A stretch of DNA of 33,440 bases from Acidobacterium sp. (GTDB lineage: Bacteria; Acidobacteriota; Terriglobia; Terriglobales; Acidobacteriaceae). A program made the translations under genes and the position numbers. A model generated the notes under the pieces. The model did not search any database and was not told the origin of the DNA. It was given only the letters and a program-made list of their open reading frames with translations. How positions within the stretch are numbered: position 1 is the first letter of the stretch; the number at the start of each line of letters is the position of its first letter. The stretch is from NCBI GenBank assembly GCA_003131625.1, contig PKVY01000030.1:103826-137265 (forward strand), written 5' to 3'. Positions 18,016 to 25,299 of this stretch are shown piece after piece.

Positions 18016-20042
18016 GGGATCAGACAAAAGAGCGCAGAGCACGGACCTCACCGATCAGCGGCCGGCCCAGCTTGCGCGGCGCGCGAATTTGGACGGCCGC
18101 CCTGCTGATGGTGGGATGCGTGGCGATGGCGCATGCGTCGAAGGACGCGCAGTTGCCGGACTGGGTGTTACAGGCGGCAACCGACGCGCCGCTGAAGGCC
18201 GATTGGCGTGACGCGAAGGCGGTTTACCTGCTCGAGGACACGCTAATCACGGTCCAGCCGGACGGGCGGCCGGTGGAGCGGTATCGGGCGGTGGTCAGGA
18301 TTCTACGACCGCAGGGGCGGGATGAAGCACATCCTGTGACCTGGTTTACAAAGGACGAGAAGCTCGAGTCGTTTCACGTCTGGAGTATTGGGCCAGACGG
18401 GCACCACTACGCGATGAAGGATTCAGAGTACATAGAGTCCGGCGATGTCGGCGCCGGGGAAGGCATTCTCTATGGGGATATTCGGATGAAGGTGGCATCG
18501 CCGCCGGGTGCGGATCCGGGCGGGGTGGTGGCGTGGGAGTACGTCAAGCAGCTTTCTCCCTATTTCGCCGAGGACACATGGGGTTTTCAGAACCGGGTGC
18601 CGACGGTCCGGTCGGTGTACGAGATCGATTTGCCGGGGGGGTGGCACGAGGAGGCGGTGTGGGCGCGGCATGCGCGCGTGGAAACGGCAGAGATAACTCC
18701 CGGTCACTTCCGCTGGGAGCAGGCGAATATCGACGGCATCGATTTGGCGGATGTGCCGCTGGCGCCGGATTGGGAGGCGCTGGCGGGAAGGATGACGGTG
18801 CATTTCAGCGCGGATCCGCTGCCTGAAGGAGACGCGCTTTGGTCGAAGATCGGCAACTGGTATTACACGCTGGCAGCGCCGCGGAGCGAGGGCGGGGGAG
18901 ATGTGGCATCGACGGCGCGCACGCTGGCCGGGGACGGCGACTTCATGGCGAAACTGGCGAAGGTCGCCGACTTTATGCAGCAGCAAATCCGGTATGTCGG
19001 GATCGAGATCGGCATCGGGGGATGGCAGCCGCATCCGGCACAGGATATCTTCCGGAGCCGATATGGAGACTGCAAGGACAAGGCGACCCTGACGGTGGCC
19101 ATGCTGGACGCGGTTGGAATTCGCGGGGCGTGGGTGAGCGTGGACGATCGGCGCGGGGTGATCGATCCGAATGCGCCGTCGCTGTTCGGCAATCACATGA
19201 TTGCGGCGATCGAAATTCCGAAAGGGTATGAGAATCCGCGACTGCAGGCGGTGGTAACGACGAAGTCGGGGAGGCGATATCTGATCTTCGATCCGACGAA
19301 CCCTTACGTGCCGGTGGGGCAGCTGCCTGATTACGAGCAAGGAAGCTATGGAGTGCTGGCGGCCGGTGACGACAGCCAGTTGATCCAGCTGCCGATTCTG
19401 AATCCGGACGCGGAATCGATTGAGCGCAAGGCGAAGTTCGAACTGGCGGCGGACGGAACGTTGAAGGGCGATGTGACGGTGCTGCGGTATGGAGCACTGT
19501 CGGACGGGATGCGCGGCAGGCTGGCAATGGACAGCGACAAGGAGCAGCGGGAGCTGGTGGAGCGATTGTTGCAGCATGATTTCTCGACGTTCACGCTGGG
19601 AGATGAGAAAGTCGCGCATGTGCGGGAGCTGGATAAGCCGCTCGAGATGGATTACTCGGTGACGGCGCCGCTGTACGCGAAGGGAGCGGGCAGTTTGCTG
19701 CTGGTGCGGCCGCGCGTGGTGGGCAGCGACGCGGAGGGTCTGGATGAAAAGCCGCGCAAGGTCCCGATCAGCTTTACAGGCGTGGGGACATGGCGGGACG
19801 ATTTCGACGTGAAGATCCCGGCGGGGTACACGGTGGACGATGTACCCGATCCGGTAAGCATGGATGTGGGATTCGCGACGTATCACAGCGAAGTGAAGGC
19901 GGAGGGTGGAGCGCTGCACTACAAGCGTGAATACGTGCTGAAGAAGCTGGAACTGGAGCCGGGCGAGTACGCGAAGCTGCGCAAGCTGGAAGCGGCGATC
20001 ACCACGGACGAGAACAGCGACGCGGTGCTGAAAAAGCAGTAG
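18012..20042 (+). CDS. exported DUF3857/transglutaminase-like protein with intact Cys-His-Asp triad (paralogue 3)
   Basis: 676 residues. The N-terminus has a positively charged stretch of about 25 residues, then a hydrophobic segment ending MAHA (residue 43), so it is exported or membrane-tethered. The DUF3857 region is more distant from paralogues 1 and 2. The transglutaminase-like domain has RYGDCKDKATL with Cys354, GNHMIAAIE with His395 and IFDPT with Asp427, the complete triad of bacterial transglutaminase/protease-like enzymes. It may cleave or cross-link peptide or amide bonds in the envelope; substrate unknown. Its start overlaps the stop of paralogue 2 (ATGA), so an active and two apparently inactive family members are made together. 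It is the last gene of the plus-strand block and faces a convergent gene. Confidence 0.85.
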   Translation: MRDQTKERRARTSPISGRPSLRGARIWTAALLMVGCVAMAHASKDAQLPDWVLQAATDAPLKADWRDAKAVYLLEDTLITVQPDGRPVERYRAVVRILRPQGRDEAHPVTWFTKDEKLESFHVWSIGPDGHHYAMKDSEYIESGDVGAGEGILYGDIRMKVASPPGADPGGVVAWEYVKQLSPYFAEDTWGFQNRVPTVRSVYEIDLPGGWHEEAVWARHARVETAEITPGHFRWEQANIDGIDLADVPLAPDWEALAGRMTVHFSADPLPEGDALWSKIGNWYYTLAAPRSEGGGDVASTARTLAGDGDFMAKLAKVADFMQQQIRYVGIEIGIGGWQPHPAQDIFRSRYGDCKDKATLTVAMLDAVGIRGAWVSVDDRRGVIDPNAPSLFGNHMIAAIEIPKGYENPRLQAVVTTKSGRRYLIFDPTNPYVPVGQLPDYEQGSYGVLAAGDDSQLIQLPILNPDAESIERKAKFELAADGTLKGDVTVLRYGALSDGMRGRLAMDSDKEQRELVERLLQHDFSTFTLGDEKVAHVRELDKPLEMDYSVTAPLYAKGAGSLLLVRPRVVGSDAEGLDEKPRKVPISFTGVGTWRDDFDVKIPAGYTVDDVPDPVSMDVGFATYHSEVKAEGGALHYKREYVLKKLELEPGEYAKLRKLEAAITTDENSDAVLKKQ

Positions 20043-20051
20043 AGAGGTCGG

Positions 20052-20074
20052 CGGGCCGATCGCGGATCGACCCG
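20052..20074. terminator. hairpin between convergent genes
   Basis: CGGGCCGATC (20052-20061), a three-base loop GCG, and GATCGACCCG (20065-20074) form a 10-bp stem with one C-A mismatch. It sits in the 47-bp gap between the DUF3857 cluster and the convergent papain-fold gene, where a bidirectional terminator would be expected. No T-tract follows on either side, so it is only a candidate. Confidence 0.35.
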
Positions 20075-20089
20075 GCACGACTTACTCAC

Positions 20090-20869
20090 TCATGAGTTAC
20101 GGAGCGCCTGCATCTGAGCCTCCAGTTCCGGCAGGCTCAGACCTGCGGGACTCGTGCCCTTCTTCGCCATCCAGTCCTGGTCGGCGATCGCGTAGACCTC
20201 ATCGACGTACTTGGCGAAGAAACTCCAGGTCATGGTGTAGAACTCTCCCCATGAGATGACGCGGGCTCCGTCGGCGGTATAGCCGGCGAGGACGACGGCG
20301 TGCCCTCCGGTGATCTGGTTGTTGGTGGTTTGAACGTCCCAGACTGCCGGGCTCTCCGCCGGCGGTTCGGGATTAATGTAATACGGCACCTGGAAGCCGA
20401 TGTAGGCGACACCGCAGTCATAGATGGTGTGCTTCACATCGTCGACCATGCGGGGATCGACCTCGACGAAAGCCGAGATTTTTTGCACGCTTGCCGCATT
20501 CGTGCCGGTGGGCGCTCCCGTTTTGAGAAGGTAGGTGAGCACCTTTTGCTCGTTGCCGCCGGGACCTTCCCCTTTTTCGCCGGGTTTGTAGCCGCAGGCG
20601 CGAATGTAAAGCTGTTCGACGTCGGAGTCGGGCTCGGTGTCGATGGCGCCGGTAGTGTGGATGCTCCAGACCTGCAGCGCGTGATAGAAGGCCGCGCAGG
20701 TGCAATCACCGAGTGTGTCATTGAGCATCATGCCGAGGTTCTTCGGCATCTTGTCGGTCCAGTCGCAGGCCGGGGGCGGAGGCACGAGGGTTTTGCCGGC
20801 CAGAAGAGCGCTCAGGTGCGGGATGCGCGGGTCATAACTTCGGGCGAGACGTCCAAGTTTGTGAGCCAT
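20090..20869 (-). CDS. papain-fold (C1-like) cysteine protease-like protein, possibly inactive
   Basis: 259 residues, no signal peptide, so probably cytoplasmic. The N-terminal part has GDCTCAAFYHAL (54-65), which aligns with the papain active-site helix (CGSCWAF), placing Cys58 as nucleophile. GGHAVVLAGY (188-197) supplies His190, and ISWGEFYTMTW (205-215) matches the papain NSWG block followed by the typical YVDEVYAI end. The Asn of NSWG is replaced by Ile205 and the usual oxyanion Gln before the Cys is not evident, so activity is doubtful. Uncharacterised proteins of this kind occur scattered in bacteria. The start is supported by GAGG seven bases upstream. It stands alone; the 251-bp stretch upstream (20870-21120) shows no other gene. 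Substrate unknown. Confidence 0.7.
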   Translation of the reverse strand: MAHKLGRLARSYDPRIPHLSALLAGKTLVPPPPACDWTDKMPKNLGMMLNDTLGDCTCAAFYHALQVWSIHTTGAIDTEPDSDVEQLYIRACGYKPGEKGEGPGGNEQKVLTYLLKTGAPTGTNAASVQKISAFVEVDPRMVDDVKHTIYDCGVAYIGFQVPYYINPEPPAESPAVWDVQTTNNQITGGHAVVLAGYTADGARVISWGEFYTMTWSFFAKYVDEVYAIADQDWMAKKGTSPAGLSLPELEAQMQALRNS

Positions 20870-21120
20870 GTGGGTTCCTCATTTCGAGCTCGTCTTCGAA
20901 ATACAGATCTTGCCGCGGCAAATTCCGGTCTAAGAGTGGCTGCATGATACCACCCGTCAACGTGAAGGTTTGGCGTGGACTATTTCCATGCGTGCGGAAT
21001 GTCGCCGGCCGGCTGGTGCTGGGTAATTGCGGAGTAAGTAATAGCGAAGTCGGTGTTGAGATCGCGCGGCGCACCAGAGAGCGACGGGGCAAGCAGCGGA
21101 TTGGGCAATTCACTGCGAAC

Positions 21121-22290
21121 CTATCTTCGTTCCTTTAGGACGGGAACGACCTGGACCGTGGTGTCGCGCATTTCGGTGAGGAAGCGATTGATGATGGAGC
21201 CGCGCAGAAGGATATCCCAGCGCGAGCGGGCCGACTGGCCGAAGACTACATGGGAGATATTCTCTTTGCGGGCGAATTCGATGAGGGCGTCCGCGACTTT
21301 TTTGTCTTTCAGAGTGACCACGCGAGCGCCGAGATCGCGCGCCATGCGCTGATAGTCCTCGAGGCGAGCGAAGGCCTCGGGATCGCCATGGCGATGATCG
21401 GTGTCGGGAGTTTCGACGTAGACAACGTACCAGTCGGTGGCGAGGCGGCCGGCGATGCGGGCGCCGACGCGGACGAGGCGCTCCATGCCGGCGCGGGGCG
21501 AGAGGCACACCATGACCTTCTCCGGGATGGGGGCCTGCTCAAGTCCCTGCGTGCGGCGATACTCGGCGGCAGCGGCGCCCACTTGTTCGGCGGTCGTGCG
21601 CAGCGCCAGTTCGCGGAGCATGTTGAGATTGCCCTTGCGGAAGAAATTAGCGAGGGCTTGTTCGACTTTTTCGGGGGCGTAGATCTTGCCCTGGCGGAGG
21701 CGATCGCGCAGCTCGTCGACGGTTATGTCGACGTTGACGACCTCGTCAGCGCGGCGGAGGAAGCTATCGGGGACGGTTTCGCGAATCTGAGTGCTGGCAG
21801 AGCGGGCCACGGCGTCATTGAGCGTCTCAAGGTGCTGGACGTTCATGGCGGTCATGACATTGATGCCGGCGTCGAGCAGTTCGAGGACGTCCTCGTATCG
21901 CTTATGGTTGCGCGAGCCGGGCACGTTGCTGTGGGCCAGCTCATCGACGATGCACCAGGCGGGATGCCGGGCGAGGATGGCCTCAGGATTCATCTCGCGC
22001 AGGATGACGGAACGGTACTGCATTTCCTGAAGGGGGACGATCTCCAGGCCTTCGACGAGCACGGCAGTGTCGGCGCGTCCGTGGGGCTCGATGAGGCCGA
22101 TGACGATGTCGATGCCCTGGCGGTGCATGAGGTGCGCGTCTTCGAGCATGCGGTAGGTCTTGCCGACGCCGGGAGCGGCGCCGAGATAGACACGAAGGCG
22201 GCCCGGCTCCGGAGCGTCGGAATGGGGCGGCGTGAGGTCGCGCGCGAGGCCCTGGGTCGGATCGGGAGGTAGAACGGGCGGCGTGGTCAT
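21121..22290 (-). CDS. kdpD: stand-alone KdpD N-terminal sensor (KdpD domain plus Usp domain, no kinase)
   Basis: 389 residues. Residues 31-240 are the KdpD domain, with Walker A GAAPGVGKT (37-45), the Walker-B-like CIVDELAHSNVPGS and the NVQHLETLND motif. Residues 260-389 are a universal-stress-protein domain with the KdpD signature GQSARSRWDILLRGS, the region that binds c-di-AMP in Staphylococcus KdpD. The protein ends there: the transmembrane, GAF and histidine-kinase parts of full KdpD (about 900 residues) are missing. Truncated KdpD proteins of this kind are known in cyanobacteria. It presumably senses K+ or turgor state and acts with the membrane kinase encoded just upstream. The ATG at 22290 has GGAGG four bases before it, deciding against the GTG at 22311. 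No kdpFABC or kdpE lies in the window. Confidence 0.88.
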   Translation of the reverse strand: MTTPPVLPPDPTQGLARDLTPPHSDAPEPGRLRVYLGAAPGVGKTYRMLEDAHLMHRQGIDIVIGLIEPHGRADTAVLVEGLEIVPLQEMQYRSVILREMNPEAILARHPAWCIVDELAHSNVPGSRNHKRYEDVLELLDAGINVMTAMNVQHLETLNDAVARSASTQIRETVPDSFLRRADEVVNVDITVDELRDRLRQGKIYAPEKVEQALANFFRKGNLNMLRELALRTTAEQVGAAAAEYRRTQGLEQAPIPEKVMVCLSPRAGMERLVRVGARIAGRLATDWYVVYVETPDTDHRHGDPEAFARLEDYQRMARDLGARVVTLKDKKVADALIEFARKENISHVVFGQSARSRWDILLRGSIINRFLTEMRDTTVQVVPVLKERR

Positions 22291-22403
22291 CCGACCTCCA
22301 CGAACTGGCACCCCATCGAGCCAAAAACGGGCTCGACGGGGACCCCGCTCCGAACGGCCGGAGCCAGGCGACGGCCGGGACGCAGCGAAGGGTGGCTACT
22401 CAT
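22287..22403 (-). CDS. 38-residue small ORF bridging the kinase and kdpD genes
   Basis: On the minus strand an ATG at 22403 overlaps the kinase stop (ATGA). It opens a frame of 38 codons whose own TGA (22289-22287) overlaps the kdpD ATG (again ATGA). Both this ATG and the kdpD ATG are preceded by the same GTGGAGG ribosome binding site. The peptide is Arg- and Pro-rich (starts MSSHPSLRPGRR, ends FVEVG) with no known domain. It may exist only to carry ribosomes from one gene to the next, or arise from the duplication noted at its ends. Translation is plausible from the signals; a separate function is not shown. Confidence 0.4.
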   Translation of the reverse strand: MSSHPSLRPGRRLAPAVRSGVPVEPVFGSMGCQFVEVG

Positions 22404-22415
22404 CCGGCCTCCACG
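22287..22415. repeat. 16-bp direct repeat bounding the kinase-kdpD junction
   Basis: On the minus strand CGTGGAGGYCGGATGA occurs at 22415-22400 (kinase 3' end) and again at 22302-22287 (kdpD 5' end), with 15 of 16 bases identical and 113 bp between the copies. Each copy contains a ribosome binding site, an ATG and a TGA. Between them lies a hairpin with stem CGAGCC/GGCTCG (22317-22335). The arrangement fits a short insertion or duplication into an ancestral direct overlap of the two genes. Confidence 0.6.
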
Positions 22416-24214
22416 GGGTGCCGGTCCGGCTCGGCGACGGCAATGGGAAGCGTGAAGCGGAAGGTCGTGCCCGCGCCGAGCCGGCTTTCCACGGATACCT
22501 GGCCGCCCTGAGACTCGACGAGCCGGCGCACCAGCGCGAGGCCGAGTCCGGTGCCGCCGCCCGCGGGGTCGCCCGTAAACCTGCCGAAGATAGTGGGCAG
22601 GCGCTCGGCCTCGATGCCGCGACCGTTGTCGTGGACGAAGAACTGAACGCGCTCCTGTTGCTCGGCCGCTCCGAGGCGAATGTGTCCGCCTTCCGGCGTG
22701 TAGCGGAGGGCATTGGTGATGAGGTTGTCGAGGATGGTCCGGAGCGCACGCCGGTCGGCCTGAACGTAAGCGACATCCTCAAAAGCAATGAGCTCGATGT
22801 CGATATTCTTCTCGTGAGCCGCATCGCGGGAGCGCACGATGGCATCGCGGAGGGCGTCGATGGGACGGGCCTTCTCAATGCGGAGCTGGCGGCGGCCGGT
22901 TTCGAGTTCAGCGACTTCAATCAGGTCGAGCATCAGATCGTCGAGGTGTTCGGCTTCCTGGGCGGCGCTGGTGGCGAGTTCCATCTGAAGAGGTCGCAGT
23001 TCGCCGGCATGGCCCTGGGTGAGCGCATAGAGGGAAAGGCGCAGGCGCCGGATCGGCTCGCGCAGCTTCTGCGAGGCGACGGAGAGGAAGCGGGATTTAA
23101 AGCGATCGACCTGGGCGATCTCGGTGACGTCCTCCAGCAGCGTGACGGCGCCCAGGAGCTTACCCTCGCTGTCCCGCATGGGAGTGGTGCGCAGGCGATA
23201 GCTACGCTCCGCCTGACCGATGCGCATAGGAAGCAGCGCAGCCTGGCCTTCTTCCGCAGTGGTGGCGCGCTGCATGGAGACAGCGGCGCGGATGGCGTTG
23301 AGAATTTTGTCGCCGCCGGGCGTGGTGGCGAGGACTCCGCGGTCGACTTCCGCGCCCCCCGCGGTGCCACCCAGCAACTCGACGGCGGCCTGGTTGAGCT
23401 TGAGAACCTGGCCTTTGCCGTCGGTGACGATGACCGGCTCGAAAATAGAGCGGACAACGGCGTCGATGAGCTGGAACTCCATCTGGCGGCGCCCGGATTC
23501 GGTTTCTCGAAGATCGCGGAGGCGGATGGCGAGACGGTTGAGCTCAGTAGCGATGGTGCCGAGGTCGTCTTTCGAGCGCCACTCAACACGCTGATGCAGG
23601 TCGCCCTGGCCGATGCGTCGAGCCACCCGCGCGGTATGACGCAACGGGGTGATCACCAGGAAGAGCATGATCGCGGAAATGACGGAAGCAGCGGCGATGG
23701 AGAGGCCGCAGGCGGCGATGAGGCGGGCGCGGAGTTCATTCTGCCGGCCGCGCAGGGCCGTGACAATCGTGTAGCGGCGTGTAGAGAGCTGATCGAGGTC
23801 GTGGCGCAGCTCGACGTGAAGGGACTCGAGCGACTGGGTGAGCTGGGTCGAATCCTCGGGCGGGTGCTGTGCCAGGCGCGCGTGTTCCTGCACGAGGCGG
23901 TCGATGGGAAGCGAGGGGTCGAAGCCGCGGACGTCATCTGCAGCGGCCCGGAGAAGGATTTGGGTGTGGCTGGCCTGGTCGCGGAACTCGGTGAAGGTGG
24001 CGTTGCCGGTCGCGATGCGGGCGGCGATCAGTTCCTCATGAGCGAGAGCGCCCTGGGCCGAAGCAAGCGAGGCTACGGCGGCTTCGGCAACGTGGACCTG
24101 CGCATCCAGCGCCGCCAGGCGCACGAAGGAGGTGCGCACCAGCAGGCTGACCGTGGCGACCAGCGCGATGAGCAGAAGACAGCCGAGGATCAGTCGTTGG
24201 TAGAGACCGAGCAT
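22400..24214 (-). CDS. membrane sensor histidine kinase with Gln in place of the phospho-acceptor His
   Basis: 604 residues from ATG 24214; a TTG at 24274 would add 20. There are two membrane helices (about 5-27 and 165-190) around a periplasmic helical sensor domain. A HAMP domain follows (PLRHTARVARRIGQGDLHQR), then a PAS domain (about 250-365), a dimerisation helix and a complete HATPase with N box DNLITNALRYTPEG, G1 DNGRGIE and G2 GGTGLGLALVRR. The H box, normally SHELRTP, reads SQKLREP; codon CAG at 23071-23069 (Gln382) sits where the His should be. Either the protein does not autophosphorylate on this site or it works through ATP binding or another residue. It is followed by the KdpD sensor gene, so the pair resembles a split KdpD. 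No response regulator gene is next to it. Confidence 0.85.
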   Translation of the reverse strand: MLGLYQRLILGCLLLIALVATVSLLVRTSFVRLAALDAQVHVAEAAVASLASAQGALAHEELIAARIATGNATFTEFRDQASHTQILLRAAADDVRGFDPSLPIDRLVQEHARLAQHPPEDSTQLTQSLESLHVELRHDLDQLSTRRYTIVTALRGRQNELRARLIAACGLSIAAASVISAIMLFLVITPLRHTARVARRIGQGDLHQRVEWRSKDDLGTIATELNRLAIRLRDLRETESGRRQMEFQLIDAVVRSIFEPVIVTDGKGQVLKLNQAAVELLGGTAGGAEVDRGVLATTPGGDKILNAIRAAVSMQRATTAEEGQAALLPMRIGQAERSYRLRTTPMRDSEGKLLGAVTLLEDVTEIAQVDRFKSRFLSVASQKLREPIRRLRLSLYALTQGHAGELRPLQMELATSAAQEAEHLDDLMLDLIEVAELETGRRQLRIEKARPIDALRDAIVRSRDAAHEKNIDIELIAFEDVAYVQADRRALRTILDNLITNALRYTPEGGHIRLGAAEQQERVQFFVHDNGRGIEAERLPTIFGRFTGDPAGGGTGLGLALVRRLVESQGGQVSVESRLGAGTTFRFTLPIAVAEPDRHPVEAG

Positions 24215-24416
24215 GGGCGGAAACGACGCAAATCCCTGAATCTTGAGCGTAGTGGCGTGGCGCTGGCGATGCAAGAGACGAGGTGCGCCTCACGGCGCAA
24301 CCTCGGATTACGCCCCTCAGCTCACGCCGCGTGATTCGCGCTCCGCAGAGGAAGACCGTAAATTTCCACGGGAGGGTTTGCGGGGTTAGGATGAGGGAGC
24401 AGGCGGCGTAAACAGC

Positions 24417-25274
24417 ATGGACCTCAGGGACAAGCAGGCGGCGCTGGAAGAGCGGCTGCGGACGCTGGGCAGCGCGATTGTCGCCTATTCGGGCGGCGTG
24501 GACTCGGCCTACCTGGCGTGGGCGGCGCATCGCATGCTCGGTGAGAAGATGCTGGCCGCGCTGGCTGATTCACCGTCGCTGGCGAGAAGCCACTACGCCG
24601 ACGCATTGGCATTCGCGGAGGAGAACGGCATTCCGCTGCTGGTTCTGGAGACCAGGGAGCTGGAGCGCGAGGCCTACGCCGCGAATAACGGAGATCGCTG
24701 CTTCCACTGCAAGGATGAGCTGTTCACGGCTCTGGAAACGGAGCGCGCCAGGCGCGGGTTCGGCGCGGTGGCGTACGGATTGAACCTCGACGACGGAAAG
24801 GATTTTCGCCCGGGGCAGAGAGCGGCGGCGGAACATCATGTGGTCGCTCCTCTCGCGGAGGCTGGACTGAACAAGGCAGAGATTCGCGCGCTGGCCGAGG
24901 CGGCAGGACTGCGCGTTTGGGATAAGCCCGCGTCCGCGTGCCTTTCGTCGCGCATCGAATATGGACGGCGGGTGACCACGGAGGCGCTGCGCCAGGTGGA
25001 GGATGCCGAGGAGGCGCTGCGGGCGCTGGGGCTGCGGCGGTTCCGCGTGCGGCATCACGGGAGCGTGGCGCGGATTGAAATCGCGGAAGAGGAGATGGCG
25101 GCCGCGCTGGAGGCGGCGTTCTTACGCAGAATGGCGGCGGCGGTGCGGAGCGCGGGCTTTCCTTATGTAGCGGTGGATTGCGACGGGTACCGCTCCGGCT
25201 CGATGAACGAACTGCTGCCCGCGGAGATGCTGCAACCGGCGCAGCGAAAGGCGAGCGAAGAAGCGGTTCGCTGA
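24417..25274 (+). CDS. larE: LarE, ATP-dependent sacrificial sulfur transferase for the nickel-pincer cofactor
   Basis: 285 residues, the usual length. The N-terminal PP-loop ATPase has AYSGGVDSAYL (SGGVDS 25-30), and GDRCFHCKDELF (92-103) is the family motif. KPASACLSSRIEYG places Cys175 at the position of Lactobacillus plantarum Cys176, whose sulfur is given up to the substrate. This would therefore be the single-use Cys-type LarE and not an iron-sulfur type. LarE adenylates pyridinium-3,5-biscarboxylic acid mononucleotide and converts its two carboxylates to thiocarboxylates. First gene of larE-larC-larB, divergent from the kinase gene 200 bp away. The ribosome binding site is weak. Confidence 0.93.
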   Translation: MDLRDKQAALEERLRTLGSAIVAYSGGVDSAYLAWAAHRMLGEKMLAALADSPSLARSHYADALAFAEENGIPLLVLETRELEREAYAANNGDRCFHCKDELFTALETERARRGFGAVAYGLNLDDGKDFRPGQRAAAEHHVVAPLAEAGLNKAEIRALAEAAGLRVWDKPASACLSSRIEYGRRVTTEALRQVEDAEEALRALGLRRFRVRHHGSVARIEIAEEEMAAALEAAFLRRMAAAVRSAGFPYVAVDCDGYRSGSMNELLPAEMLQPAQRKASEEAVR

Positions 25275-25299
25275 AAACCGGTCAGCGATTTAAGATCTT

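Noticed and set aside
18423-20078. Minus-strand open frame of 551 codons over the third DUF3857 gene
   Set aside because: Arg/His-rich shadow; the plus strand has the catalytic triad motifs and signal sequence.
20832-20964. Possible 37-residue leader ORF upstream of and overlapping the papain-fold gene (minus strand, from ATG at 20945)
   Set aside because: It has no clear ribosome binding site and runs out of frame into the protease gene. Without comparison to relatives it cannot be told from chance.
22232-24334. Plus-strand open frame of 700 codons over the kinase gene
   Set aside because: The minus strand encodes a clear HAMP-PAS-HATPase protein. The plus frame has Gly/Glu-rich composition without domains and is a shadow.
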